Source of the DNA: Uliginosibacterium sp036017065
GTDB taxonomy: Bacteria > Pseudomonadota > Gammaproteobacteria > Burkholderiales > Rhodocyclaceae
Direction of reading: 5' to 3'
Length of the DNA: 64,000 nucleotides
Assembly (NCBI RefSeq): GCF_036017065.1
Contig: NZ_JAYXHR010000003.1
Coordinates: 501,008-565,007 of the forward strand
The notes below the pieces were generated by a model. That model worked only from the letters and a program-made list of their open reading frames with translations. It had not been told where the DNA came from and ran no database searches. Below, in pieces: positions 43,559-52,276 of this stretch. The translations under genes were made by a program, and so were the position numbers. Numbering within the stretch: the first letter of the stretch is position 1; the number at the start of each line of letters is the position of its first letter.

Positions 43559-44119
43559 TCAGGGGCGCGCGGCGGGCGCCGAGGCCGCCGGCGTGCCGGC
43601 CTTGGGCTGGATCACCGCGCGGACCCGTTCGCCGGTGCTGACGACCTTGGCGTCCGGGCCGTTGGTGACGAGATAGTTCTCGGTCAGGCCGTCGTACTCG
43701 ATGTACTGGCCGCGCACTTCGTCGCGTCCGCTTTTGACATGGGCGCGCTGGAACAACTGGGCCTTGTCGCGACGGCCGTCGTATTCGATGCGCTCGGCCT
43801 CGCCTTCGATGTACTCGTTGCTGGCCTCGCGCTTCTGGCGGAAACGGGCAAGCCCGCCTTCGCCGCCGGTGGCCACGCCCTTCTGGAAGCCCTCGGCATC
43901 CTGGGTCACCACCACTTTGTCGGCGAGGATCTGCATGGTGCCCTGGGTCAGCTTCACGCGGCCCTCGAAGGTCTGCACCTTGTTCTTGTCGTCCACGCTG
44001 AGGCGGTCGGCCTCGATGTTGACGGGCTTGCTGCGGTCGGCCCGCTCCGCATGGGCCGGAGACGCGAGCAACGCGACGAGGGCAAGCAGGGCGGCATGGG
44101 CGAAGGAGGTTCTGATCAT
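43559..44119 (-). CDS. lptA: Lipopolysaccharide transport periplasmic protein LptA
   Basis: Forms the periplasmic bridge that carries LPS from LptC to LptD. The start at 44119 gives 186 residues with a signal peptide (1-24, PAHAE). The OstA-like beta-jellyroll begins PVNIEADRLSVDDKNKVQTF. KLTQGTMQILADKVVV and EGEAERIEYDGRRDKAQLF follow, and the C-terminus is Ala/Pro-rich. It overlaps lptC by 4 bases. Normally lptB follows; here the operon ends at a hairpin. Confidence 0.95.
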   Translation of the reverse strand: MIRTSFAHAALLALVALLASPAHAERADRSKPVNIEADRLSVDDKNKVQTFEGRVKLTQGTMQILADKVVVTQDAEGFQKGVATGGEGGLARFRQKREASNEYIEGEAERIEYDGRRDKAQLFQRAHVKSGRDEVRGQYIEYDGLTENYLVTNGPDAKVVSTGERVRAVIQPKAGTPAASAPAARP

Positions 44120-44685
44120 GGCGAAGTCTGTCTGGCCAGGGTGGCACGGGCCTGATTGAGCTTGAGCAGGCCGTTGAGGTTGTCCCATTCACCGCCGATG
44201 CCGTCGATCCGGCTCGTGCCCTGGGTCATGGTAAGCGGCGCGTCGGTACGCGCGATCTCGTCGTCGGTGAGGATGGTAAGGCGTTCGGTCACCAGTGTCT
44301 GCGGGGCAGAGCCATCCTTGCCGTGCTTGGTGCCGACCACCCGGCCGGTGAGCTCGACGATGCGTGACTGGTCGCTGAGGTGCGCGGCGTCGGCCGACCA
44401 GTCCATGGTGGCGTCGGTGCCGGTGAAATGAAGCCGGGGTGCCACGAGGTCGGCGGTGTCGTCGTCCGGGTAGTGCAGGCCGCGTTCGGCGGTCAGCAGG
44501 AACTGGGCACTGCCGTCCACGTTGAAGCGTTGCACGCGGAAGCCTTCGACGATGGCGTCCGGGTCATGGCGATCGAAGCTCGGGCGCGTCTGCGGGTCGC
44601 CGCTGACGAACTGCTCCAGCCAGAATGTCGCGGCGGCCAGCAGTGCTGCGAGGATCAGAGGGAAAAGGGTGTAGAGCCGTTTCAT
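44116..44685 (-). CDS. lptC: LPS export ABC transporter periplasmic protein LptC
   Basis: Bitopic inner-membrane protein of the LptB2FGC exporter that receives LPS and hands it to LptA. The start at 44685 gives 189 residues. One helix (about 5-25, LFPLILAALLAAATFWLEQFV) is followed by a beta-jellyroll with DPDAIVEGFRVQRFNVDG and LRLTILTDDEIARTDAP-like strands. It overlaps kdsC upstream and lptA downstream by 4 bases each, so translation of the three is coupled. Confidence 0.94.
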   Translation of the reverse strand: MKRLYTLFPLILAALLAAATFWLEQFVSGDPQTRPSFDRHDPDAIVEGFRVQRFNVDGSAQFLLTAERGLHYPDDDTADLVAPRLHFTGTDATMDWSADAAHLSDQSRIVELTGRVVGTKHGKDGSAPQTLVTERLTILTDDEIARTDAPLTMTQGTSRIDGIGGEWDNLNGLLKLNQARATLARQTSP

Positions 44686-45203
44686 CCCAGGTAGACAGCG
44701 TGCATCGCGTCCAGTTTGCCCTGCGCGCCGAGGATGAAGTCGCACACTTCGCGGGCCGCGCCACGGCCGCCGGCGCGGGTGCTGACGTAATCGACGTGGC
44801 GATGCACCAGCGGATGACCGTCGGCCGGGCTGGCGGTGAAGCCGCAACGGCGCAGGATGGGCAGGTCGACCACGTCGTCGCCCATGTAGCCGGCGTGCTC
44901 GGCGGGAATCTGCAGCTTGTCGAGCAGTTCGCCCAGCGCAGCCGTCTTGTCGTGCACGTTCTGGTACAGGTACTGGATGCCCAGGCTGGCGGCGCGCAGT
45001 TCCAGGCCACGGCTGCCGCGACCACTGATCACCGCCACGACGATGCCGGCCTCCTGCAGCATCTTCAGGCCGTGGCCGTCGAGGGTGTGGAAGACCTTCA
45101 GCTCTTCACCCTGCGGGCCGAACAACAGGCTGCCGTCGGTGAGCACGCCGTCGACATCGAAACCCATCAGGCGCACTTGCGCCGCTTTCTGTTGCGCACG
45201 CAT
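44682..45203 (-). CDS. kdsC: 3-deoxy-D-manno-octulosonate-8-phosphate phosphatase KdsC
   Basis: HAD-family phosphatase making Kdo for the LPS inner core. The 173-residue protein lacks a cap domain and works as a tetramer in known homologues. The HAD motifs are FDVDGVLTDG (nucleophile and acid Asp near residues 15 and 17), VAVISGRGS (motif II), and YMGDDVVDLPIL (motif IV). The terminal bases overlap kdsD by one base and lptC by 4. Confidence 0.96.
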   Translation of the reverse strand: MRAQQKAAQVRLMGFDVDGVLTDGSLLFGPQGEELKVFHTLDGHGLKMLQEAGIVVAVISGRGSRGLELRAASLGIQYLYQNVHDKTAALGELLDKLQIPAEHAGYMGDDVVDLPILRRCGFTASPADGHPLVHRHVDYVSTRAGGRGAAREVCDFILGAQGKLDAMHAVYLG

Positions 45204-46234
45204 CAGATGACCTTTGCGTTCAGGAGGTCCAGCGTATTGAAGGCGCCGACGAGCAGCCCGTCGCCATCGACGACCAGGATCTGGCTGATGCGGGCCTGGT
45301 CCATCACCGCGGCGGCCTCCGTGGCCAGCGCTTCGGGCCCGATGTGGCGTGGATTGGCATGCATCACGTCGACGACCTTCAGGCCCTTGATGTCGCCGGC
45401 CCGTTCCAGCAGTCGGCGCAGGTCACCGTCGGTGAAGATCCCGACGGCGCGGCCGGCGTCGTCGACGACGGCCGTCATGCCCAGGCCCTTGCGGCTCATT
45501 TCCAACAGCGCCTCCGGGAAAGTGGCAGTCACGCTGACGCGGGGAATCGCGTCGCCGCTGCGCATGACGTCGCGGACATGGGTCAGCAGGCGACGGCCGA
45601 GCGCACCACCGGGGTGGGAGCGGGCGAAATCCTCCGGGCCGAAGCCGCGCGCATCCAGCAGCGCGACGGCCAGCGCGTCGCCCAGTGCCAGGGCGGCGGT
45701 CGTGCTGGCGGTCGGGGCGAGGTTCAGCGGGCAGGCTTCCTCGGCCACGCCTGCGTCCAGATGTACGTCGGCCAGTTCGGCGAGCGGCGAAGCAGGGTTG
45801 CCGGTCATGGCGATGACGCGGGTGCCCAGGCGCTTCACCACTGGCATGATGGTGAGCAGCTCGGCGGTGGTGCCGGAGTTGGACAGGGCGATGACGACGT
45901 CGTCGCTGGTCACCATGCCGAGATCGCCGTGGGCGGCTTCGGCCGGGTGGACGAAATAGGAAGGGGTGCCCGTCGAGGCCAGGGTGGCGGCCATCTTGCG
46001 CGCGATGTGGCCGGACTTGCCGACGCCGCTGACGATGACGCGGCCGCGGCTGTCGAGGATGAGCTGCAGGGCGCGCAGGAAATCGGCATCCAGGCGCTGG
46101 GCCAGGGCGGTGACCGCGGCGGCTTCCACGTCGAGTACACGGCGGGCCAGCGCCAGGGCGCCTTCACCGGCAATCAGGCGCGGGCGGTCGTCGGCTGCGG
46201 CGTGCAGCGGGGAGGGGCTTGAGGACAAGGGCAT
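45203..46234 (-). CDS. kdsD: Arabinose-5-phosphate isomerase KdsD (KpsF/GutQ family)
   Basis: Interconverts ribulose-5-phosphate and arabinose-5-phosphate, the first step of Kdo synthesis. The 343-residue protein has a SIS domain (about 45-185; RVIVSGVGKSGHIARKMAATL, SNSGTTAELL and the family His in AEAAHGDLGMV). Two CBS domains follow (about 215-340; MTAVVDDAGRAVGIFTDGDLRR). It heads the kdsD-kdsC-lptC-lptA operon. A TATACT on the minus strand (46285-46280) is about 46 bases upstream, a possible -10, and the gene is divergent from the antiporter gene. Confidence 0.95.
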   Translation of the reverse strand: MPLSSSPSPLHAAADDRPRLIAGEGALALARRVLDVEAAAVTALAQRLDADFLRALQLILDSRGRVIVSGVGKSGHIARKMAATLASTGTPSYFVHPAEAAHGDLGMVTSDDVVIALSNSGTTAELLTIMPVVKRLGTRVIAMTGNPASPLAELADVHLDAGVAEEACPLNLAPTASTTAALALGDALAVALLDARGFGPEDFARSHPGGALGRRLLTHVRDVMRSGDAIPRVSVTATFPEALLEMSRKGLGMTAVVDDAGRAVGIFTDGDLRRLLERAGDIKGLKVVDVMHANPRHIGPEALATEAAAVMDQARISQILVVDGDGLLVGAFNTLDLLNAKVI

Positions 46235-46349
46235 GACCAGGCTTGGGCGGAAAACGCCCTACGGTTACACTGCCGGCGGAGTATAACAAAACACCCTCCA
46301 GCCCCCGCGTTGGCGCGGCTTGCGAGCGGATCACACCACCGTCCCGTCC

Positions 46350-48317
46350 ATGAATCACCACGCCCTGGAACTGCTGTTGCTGCTGCTGGCGGTCGCCGTC
46401 GCGGTGGTGGCGCTGTTCCGCTCGCTGAACCTGCCCACCGTGCTGGCCTACCTTGCGGTGGGCGCGGTGCTGGGGCCGCATGCCGCCGGCGTGGTGCCGG
46501 ACAACGACAGCGCACGCTACCTCGCCGAGTTCGGTGTGGTGTTCCTGATGTTCTCCATCGGCCTGGAGTTCTCGCTGCCGCGCCTGTTCGCCATGAAGCG
46601 CACGGTGCTCGGCCTGGGCGGCCTGCAGGTCACGGTATCGCTGGCGGTGGGCACCCTGCTGCTGTGGATGGCCGGCCTGGCGCCGGCGGCGGCCTTCGCG
46701 GCGGCCGGCGCGGTGGTCATGTCTTCCACCGCCTTGCTGTCCAAGCTGCTGACCGACCGGCTGGAGCTGGACGCACCCCATGGCCGCGCGGTCATCGGTG
46801 TGTTGCTGTTCCAGGATCTGGCGGTGGTGCCGCTGCTGATCCTGATCCCGGCGTTGAGCCGGCCCGCCGAGATGCTCGCCATGACCCTGGGCGTCGCGGC
46901 CCTGAAGGCGGCGGTCGTGCTGTTCATCATGCTGTACCTGGGCCAGCGCCTGATGCGGCCCTGGTTCACCGTGGTGGCGCGTCGCAAGTCATCCGAGCTG
47001 TTCATGCTCAACGTGCTGCTGGTGACGCTGGGGCTGTCCTGGATCACCGAGAAGGCCGGCCTGTCGATGGCGCTGGGCGCCTTCCTGGCCGGCATGCTGA
47101 TCTCGGAGACCGAGTACCGCTATCAGGTGGAAGAGGACATCAAGCCCTTCCGCGACGTACTGGTCGGCTTCTTCCTGGTCACCGTTGGCATGCTGCTGGA
47201 CTTCGACGTGCTGGCCGAGCATGCGTGGCTGGTGCTGGCCGCGTTGTCGGGCCTGCTGGCGATCAAGTTCGCGGTGATCTTCGGCGTGTCGCGCGCGATG
47301 GGGGACTCCACCAGCACGGCCGTGCGCAGCGGCCTGTGGCTGTGCGCGGGCGGCGAGTTCGGCTTCGTGCTGCTGGGCCAGACCGGTGGCCTGCTGTCGG
47401 CGTCGGCCTTCCAGATTTTCGTCGCGGCACTGGTGTTGTCGCTGCTGATCGCACCGCTGCTGGTACAGGTCAGCGACAAGGTGGTGATGCGCTTCGTGGC
47501 GTCCGAGTGGCTGATGCGCTCCATGGAGCTGACGCGGGTGGCGGCGCAGAGCATGCGCAACGAGCGCCACGTCATCTTGTGCGGCTTCGGCCGCAGCGGC
47601 CAGTACATGGCGCGCTTCCTGGAGCAGGAAGGCATCGGCTATATCGCGCTGGACATCGACCCGGACCTGGTGCGCGAGGCCGCGGCCGCCGGTAGCACTG
47701 TCGTGTTCGGCGACAGCGCACGGCGCGAGAACCTGGTCGCCGCCGGCATCATGCGCGCGAGTGTCGTCGTGGTGTCCTTCAACGACCTGCAGTCCACGTT
47801 GCGCGTGATGCATCACGTGCAGGCCATCCGGCCCGAAGTGCCCATCGTCGCGCGCGCCGCCGACGAGAATGAGATGGAGCGCCTGCTCGATTCAGGCGCT
47901 ACCGAAGTGGTGCCGGAAATGCTGGAGGCCAGCATCATGCTGGCCAGCCACACCCTCGCGCTGTCGGGCGTACCGCTGTCGCGCGTCATCCGCCGCATGC
48001 GCGACATCCGCAGCCAGCGCTACGCGCTGATGCGCGGTTTCTTCCACGGGACTTCCGAATCGGCCGACCGGCCCGAGGCGCAGCAGGAGCGCCTGCAGTC
48101 GATCTCCCTCACGCCTGGCGCCTGGGCCATCGGCCTGACGCTGGGTGACCTGCATCTGGAAGGATTGGGCGTGACCGTCTCGGCCGTGCGCCGCCGCGGC
48201 ATCCGCGCCACCGAACCAGGCCCGGAGACGCGGCTGGCAGCGGGCGATGTGCTGGTCCTGCTGGGTGGGCCAGCGGATCTGGCGCTGGCGGAGTTGAGGG
48301 TGTTGAAGGGGGGCTGA
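46350..48317 (+). CDS. CPA2-family cation:proton antiporter, KefB/YbaL type
   Basis: Membrane antiporter of 655 residues. A Na+/H+ exchanger domain with 12-13 helices (about 5-385) includes FLMFSIGLEFSLPRL, LLFQDLAVVPLL and GAFLAGMLISETEY. A TrkA-N nucleotide-binding domain (about 410-525, VILCGFGRSGQYMARFLEQE) and a TrkA-C domain (about 565-655) follow. Such proteins expel K+ or Na+ in exchange for protons; the C-terminal domains gate by nucleotide or glutathione adducts. No KefF/KefG ancillary gene is adjacent. The kdsD-antiporter-adjacent arrangement is common in betaproteobacteria. Confidence 0.94.
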   Translation: MNHHALELLLLLLAVAVAVVALFRSLNLPTVLAYLAVGAVLGPHAAGVVPDNDSARYLAEFGVVFLMFSIGLEFSLPRLFAMKRTVLGLGGLQVTVSLAVGTLLLWMAGLAPAAAFAAAGAVVMSSTALLSKLLTDRLELDAPHGRAVIGVLLFQDLAVVPLLILIPALSRPAEMLAMTLGVAALKAAVVLFIMLYLGQRLMRPWFTVVARRKSSELFMLNVLLVTLGLSWITEKAGLSMALGAFLAGMLISETEYRYQVEEDIKPFRDVLVGFFLVTVGMLLDFDVLAEHAWLVLAALSGLLAIKFAVIFGVSRAMGDSTSTAVRSGLWLCAGGEFGFVLLGQTGGLLSASAFQIFVAALVLSLLIAPLLVQVSDKVVMRFVASEWLMRSMELTRVAAQSMRNERHVILCGFGRSGQYMARFLEQEGIGYIALDIDPDLVREAAAAGSTVVFGDSARRENLVAAGIMRASVVVVSFNDLQSTLRVMHHVQAIRPEVPIVARAADENEMERLLDSGATEVVPEMLEASIMLASHTLALSGVPLSRVIRRMRDIRSQRYALMRGFFHGTSESADRPEAQQERLQSISLTPGAWAIGLTLGDLHLEGLGVTVSAVRRRGIRATEPGPETRLAAGDVLVLLGGPADLALAELRVLKGG

Positions 48318-48350
48318 ACACCCCTTGATTCGGACGCAGTCGGCTTCGTG

Positions 48351-48986
48351 TCAGAAGCTTGCGCAGACGGTGAAAAGGTCGGAATCCGCCACGGGGCCAG
48401 AGGCTGTGGAGGCCGCCGTCAGCGTACCGCCGCTCATGGTGCCGAAGCGTACCGAGCCAGTCGCCGGATTGCCATCATCCATGGTGGTATCGGCCTGTTG
48501 AGATACTCGGCCGGAGACGTTGCCCTGACACACGAAAATCCGGCCATTCATGTTGGTGGCCGGAGCCCCACTTTGCACACCGATCCGGCCTCCCTCGCTG
48601 TTCCGCGGTTGCCAGTCACCTGTAAGCGTGCCGTCACCAGAGGCAAGGTTTGCACGACGCAGATGAGCCCAGACCTTGCTGGATTCATCCGTGACCGTTG
48701 ATGAGTTCCAGTTTCCTTCAATGAGACCGTCTCCGTCGCCGTTTTCGCCCGCGACAGTGTTTTGCAAGTGGGTGTTTGCGCTGGGATCATCGCCCGGCAA
48801 GGCCCTGAAACGATCCTGATATGCGGCGATCATCGTGGCGGTATTGCGGAAATCATTGACCACAGCTTTTGACTTCGCGCTGTTGATCAACTCCTGCCCC
48901 TTCAACACTCCGCCCAGCAGCAGACCGATGATGACCAGTACGATGGCGACCTCGACCAGCGTGAAACCGGATTGTTGTTTTCTCAT
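48351..48986 (-). CDS. Type IV prepilin-like protein
   Basis: A 211-residue prepilin with the leader MRKQQSG, cleaved before FTLVEVAIVLVIIGLLLGGV. The Phe1 and Glu5 residues expected of a processed pilin are present. The helix continues with LKGQELINSAKSKAVVNDFRNTATMI. The globular part is Gly/Asp/Ser/Thr-rich (DDPSANTHLQNTVAGENGDGDG) and has two Cys (VCQGN and VCASF at the end), probably a C-terminal disulfide loop. It is 2 kb from the rest of the pilus genes, behind the histidine kinase and cyclase, and divergent from the kinase. It is a candidate major pilin of the MSHA-like system. Confidence 0.88.
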   Translation of the reverse strand: MRKQQSGFTLVEVAIVLVIIGLLLGGVLKGQELINSAKSKAVVNDFRNTATMIAAYQDRFRALPGDDPSANTHLQNTVAGENGDGDGLIEGNWNSSTVTDESSKVWAHLRRANLASGDGTLTGDWQPRNSEGGRIGVQSGAPATNMNGRIFVCQGNVSGRVSQQADTTMDDGNPATGSVRFGTMSGGTLTAASTASGPVADSDLFTVCASF

Positions 48987-49012
48987 GACTCTCTATCCGT
49001 TTGTTCTGTGAT

Positions 49013-49063
49013 TTGGCGTGCCTTGCATGAGCAAAGTTGATGCCACGCCTTGGGGCACGCCAA
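49013..49063. promoter_or_regulatory. Operator-like inverted repeat in the pilin/kinase divergent region
   Basis: TTGGCGTGCC (49013-49022) and its exact complement GGCACGCCAA (49054-49063) are 41 bp apart centre to centre, about four helical turns. The right arm also takes part in the small hairpin GCCTTGG/CCAAGGC (49047-49066). It lies 26 bases upstream of the pilin start and 110 bases upstream of the kinase start. A regulatory role is inferred from symmetry, spacing and position. Confidence 0.45.
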
Positions 49064-49172
49064 GGCTGTCTATTTCAAAGCATTTGCGCAGCGCACACTG
49101 TCAGGATTTGGGCAGGGTGTGGAATTGGTCACACCGCTTGCCGGCATGTGTGCGGATTCTGTCAGGCAGATC

Positions 49173-50945
49173 ATGAGACCGGCGCTGCCCGCGATGCCGA
49201 CGAGCCTGGATGAAGGACTTGCCCTGCGCCTGGCGCGCCCCTGGTCGCTCGCCCTGGCGCTGGGCCTTTTGCACCTGGGCTTGTTGCAGGACGTGATGAC
49301 GCCGGTCGGGCGCGGCCTGTTGCTGGCGCACCTGGGCGCGGTGCTGGCCTGGCAGCCACTGGTGAGTGGCGCCCGCCAGTTGCGTCCGCTCGAACTGGTG
49401 CTGGGTTTGGCAGCGGCGGCGGCGGCGGGCTGGTGGATGAGCTGGGGGCTCGCGCTGGTGTGGATGCTGATGCTGGCCGGGATGCTGGGCGGCAAGCTGT
49501 TCCGTCATGCGCGCGCCCGGGAGCGGGTGCCTTACTGGCTGGCGCTGGGCTACCTGGTGCTGGCGATGCTGGGGCTGGCCCTGCCGCAACTGCTGCCCGG
49601 CCATTCGGCGCCGCGCGAGCTGCTCGCCGAAGTGGCGGCCTGGGGCGGCCTGCCGCTGCTGGGCCTGATGCTGCTGACCGGACGTGCGCGGCCGGAACCG
49701 CGCGGGCCACAGGCGCTGGATTTCGTCGGCAGCCTGGTGATCATGCTGGTGCTGACCGGGTTGATGCTCGGCGCGGTCGCCCTGATGTACATCGACGACC
49801 GTGGCTACGTGGAGGCCTTGCTGCGCAGCCTGATGGCGATGGTGGTCGGCCTGCTGGTGCTGGGCTGGGCCTGGAACCCGCGGCAGGATTTCGGCGGCCT
49901 GGGCCTGGCGGTGTCGCGTCACCTGCTGGGCGGCGCCCAGCCCTTCGAGCGCTGGCTGGAGGCGGTGGCCGACTCTGCGCTGCGCGAGGACGCGCCGGCG
50001 ACGCTGGTCGAGCGTGCCTGCCAGCACATGTTGCTGTGGCCGTCGCTGCGGGCGGTGCGCTGGCAGGTCACGGTGCCGGCGCAACAACAGGGGGCTGCCG
50101 GGGATGTCGATGCCGCACGTCACTGGCAACCGCTGACCCAAGGCGCCCTGCGTCTGGAGCTCGGCACGCGGCAAGCGCTGGGGCCTTCGCAGTTGTGGCA
50201 GATGGACCTGATGCTGCGGGTGCTGGCGGAGTTCCACCGTGCCGCGGTGCAGGCCCAGCGCCTGCAATCCATGGCCTATGTGCGCGCCGTGCACGAAACC
50301 GGCGCACGGGTGACGCACGAGGTGAAGAACCTGCTGCAGTCGCTGGATACGCTGTGCTTCGCCATCAATGAGGCCGACGCGTCGCGCAGCCAGCAGCTCG
50401 ATGCCCTGATCCGGCGCCAGTTGCCGCAGATCAGCGAGCGCCTGCACCTGGCTTTGGCGAGGATCCGCGAGCCAGCGGCGCCCGCCGCTGCGCCGGCACC
50501 GGCTGCGGGCTGGTGGGGGGCGTTGCAGGAGCGCTACGTGCGCGACGACCTGTCTTTCAGTGTCGAGGAAATTCCGGCCGGAGCATTGGGCGCGGCACGC
50601 CTGCCGGCCGCCCTGTTCGACGCCGTCGCCGACAACCTGCTGCGCAACGTGGCCGACAAGCGCGCCGCTGCCACCCACACCAGCGTGCGGGTGTCCGTAG
50701 TGCTCGGGGTGGCGGGTGAAGTCTGCCGGCTGAGCGTGGAAGACGACGGCGCGCCGATTCCGGCAGAACGGGCGTTGAACCTGATGGGCATGCCGCTGCC
50801 ATCGGCGAGTGGCTTTGGCGTCGGGCTGTACCAATGCGCGCAACTGGCGCAGAACGCCGGCTACCGGCTGTCGCTGGCGGAGAACCGCGAGGGCTGCGTG
50901 CGCTTCGTGCTCAGCCCTGCGTCGGTGCCGGCGCCTGCCGCCTGA
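49173..50945 (+). CDS. Membrane sensor histidine kinase
   Basis: Kinase-like protein of 590 residues if started at 49173; in-frame ATGs at 49050 and 49194 are alternatives. Seven or eight helices fill about 20-250, without an obvious periplasmic sensor domain. A cytosolic linker leads to the phosphoacceptor His of THEVKNLLQSLDTL (near 382). The ATPase part has the N box DAVADNLLRNVADKRA, a G1 box VEDDGAPIP, and GFGVGLYQCAQLAQNAGYRL. HEVKN and the layout recall PrsK/NtrB-like kinases. No response regulator is encoded nearby. Its last 35 bases overlap, tail to tail, the cyclase gene. Confidence 0.87.
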   Translation: MRPALPAMPTSLDEGLALRLARPWSLALALGLLHLGLLQDVMTPVGRGLLLAHLGAVLAWQPLVSGARQLRPLELVLGLAAAAAAGWWMSWGLALVWMLMLAGMLGGKLFRHARARERVPYWLALGYLVLAMLGLALPQLLPGHSAPRELLAEVAAWGGLPLLGLMLLTGRARPEPRGPQALDFVGSLVIMLVLTGLMLGAVALMYIDDRGYVEALLRSLMAMVVGLLVLGWAWNPRQDFGGLGLAVSRHLLGGAQPFERWLEAVADSALREDAPATLVERACQHMLLWPSLRAVRWQVTVPAQQQGAAGDVDAARHWQPLTQGALRLELGTRQALGPSQLWQMDLMLRVLAEFHRAAVQAQRLQSMAYVRAVHETGARVTHEVKNLLQSLDTLCFAINEADASRSQQLDALIRRQLPQISERLHLALARIREPAAPAAAPAPAAGWWGALQERYVRDDLSFSVEEIPAGALGAARLPAALFDAVADNLLRNVADKRAAATHTSVRVSVVLGVAGEVCRLSVEDDGAPIPAERALNLMGMPLPSASGFGVGLYQCAQLAQNAGYRLSLAENREGCVRFVLSPASVPAPAA

Positions 50946-52221
50946 GGCTGGTGGCTTCGCTGCAGCCCTGCAGCGGCCACATGCGCACCATGCCTTTGCC
51001 CTTCAGCGAGGCGTCGATGGAATCGCTGAACTGGAAGCGGCGGGGCAGGCGGGCGTAGGTGGTCTCGTCGCACAGGACGCCGCCCGGGATGCTCTCATCG
51101 GTGATGCGGCTGGCGAGGTTCACCGTGTCGCCCCACAGGTCGTAGATGAACTTGCGCTTGCCGACCACGCCGGCAATCACCGGGCCGGTGCCGATGCCGA
51201 TGCGCACCGCCAGCTTGTGCCGCTGGCACTCCTCGTCCGTCTTCAACCAGTGCTGGATATCCAGCGCCAGCAGGGCCACCGGCGTGCAGGCGTCGATGTG
51301 GCCATCGGTCAGGCCACCGGCCACCATGTAGGCGTCGCCGATGGTCTTGATCTTCTCCAGCCCGCGCGCCTCCGCCAGTTCGTCGAAGCGCGAGAACACC
51401 CGGTTGAGCAGGCTGAAGACTTCCGGCGGCCGCATGTGGGCGGCCAGTTCGGTGAAGCGCACGATGTCGGCGAACATCACCGTCACCTCGGCGTAGCCGT
51501 CGGCGATGGTCTCGTCCGAGGTGCGCAGGCGATGCGCGATCGGCTCGGGCAGGATGTTGAGCAGCAGCCGCTCGGTGCGCGACTGTTCCACCTTCAGGCG
51601 GGCATGGGCGAACTCCAGCATCTCGCGCGCATTCAGCCGCTCCAGCAGCGACAGCCGCAGCAACAGGTAGACGATGGTCGAGATGGTGATGAAGTTGAGC
51701 GCGAAGAACAGGATGGAGATGCGGCGTGGCACCGCGTCCTTCACCACCACGACTGCGTCCGCCAGCAGGTAGTCCACCGCGCCGGTCGCGAAGGTCAGCA
51801 CCACGTAGGCGATGAACCAGGGCATCGACTCGCGCACGCCCAGGCACAGCAGCGCGCCGATGGGCGCCAGCAGCCCCCACAGCACGAGGCCGGAGGCGGC
51901 GACGAAGTCACCCATCGCCCACTGCGCCATGAACGGGAAGAACAGCAGGATGCCCAGCTGTGAGAAGCGGAAGAAATTGAAGTTGCCGAAGCGGATGAAC
52001 ACACCCACGTTCAGCGCCACCAGGATCTGCAGCAGGAAGGGCAGGGTGGCCGACAGTTGCGGGCCCATCGCCCAGTAGATCAGCAGCCACAGACCCGCCG
52101 CCACGCTCACCAGGCCGCTGATGAACACCAGCAGCGTCTTCTGCAGACGTACGTCTTCATCGTCGCCGGGCGTGATGCCGGCATTGCGGAGGCTTTGCAG
52201 GAAAGAAGGACGGTCGCTCAC
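50911..52221 (-). CDS. Membrane-bound class III adenylate/guanylate cyclase
   Basis: A 436-residue protein with about six helices (roughly 28-190) and a cytosolic class III cyclase domain (about 235-415). Metal-binding Asp residues appear in VMFADIVRFTEL and KTIGDAYMVAGG. The substrate-specifying Lys of KIKTIGD and the Asp of IYDLWGDTVNLASRI favour ATP, hence cAMP. The transition-state Asn and Arg are in VNLASR. A short signalling helix (VEQSRTERLLLNILPEPIAHRL) links the parts. It lies 55 bases downstream of the last prepilin gene on the same strand, so it may share the pilus transcript. cAMP control of pili is known in other bacteria; here it is inference. Confidence 0.92.
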   Translation of the reverse strand: MSDRPSFLQSLRNAGITPGDDEDVRLQKTLLVFISGLVSVAAGLWLLIYWAMGPQLSATLPFLLQILVALNVGVFIRFGNFNFFRFSQLGILLFFPFMAQWAMGDFVAASGLVLWGLLAPIGALLCLGVRESMPWFIAYVVLTFATGAVDYLLADAVVVVKDAVPRRISILFFALNFITISTIVYLLLRLSLLERLNAREMLEFAHARLKVEQSRTERLLLNILPEPIAHRLRTSDETIADGYAEVTVMFADIVRFTELAAHMRPPEVFSLLNRVFSRFDELAEARGLEKIKTIGDAYMVAGGLTDGHIDACTPVALLALDIQHWLKTDEECQRHKLAVRIGIGTGPVIAGVVGKRKFIYDLWGDTVNLASRITDESIPGGVLCDETTYARLPRRFQFSDSIDASLKGKGMVRMWPLQGCSEATSLRRQAPAPTQG

Positions 52222-52276
52222 GGCGCCATCTTACTGACGTCGCGGCGCTTGCGGGAAGACCGGCGGGGCGTGGAAA

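Noticed and set aside
48348..48701. A 117-residue plus-strand open frame over the prepilin
   Set aside because: It is antisense to the C-terminal half of the prepilin gene and has no domain or ribosome-binding support.
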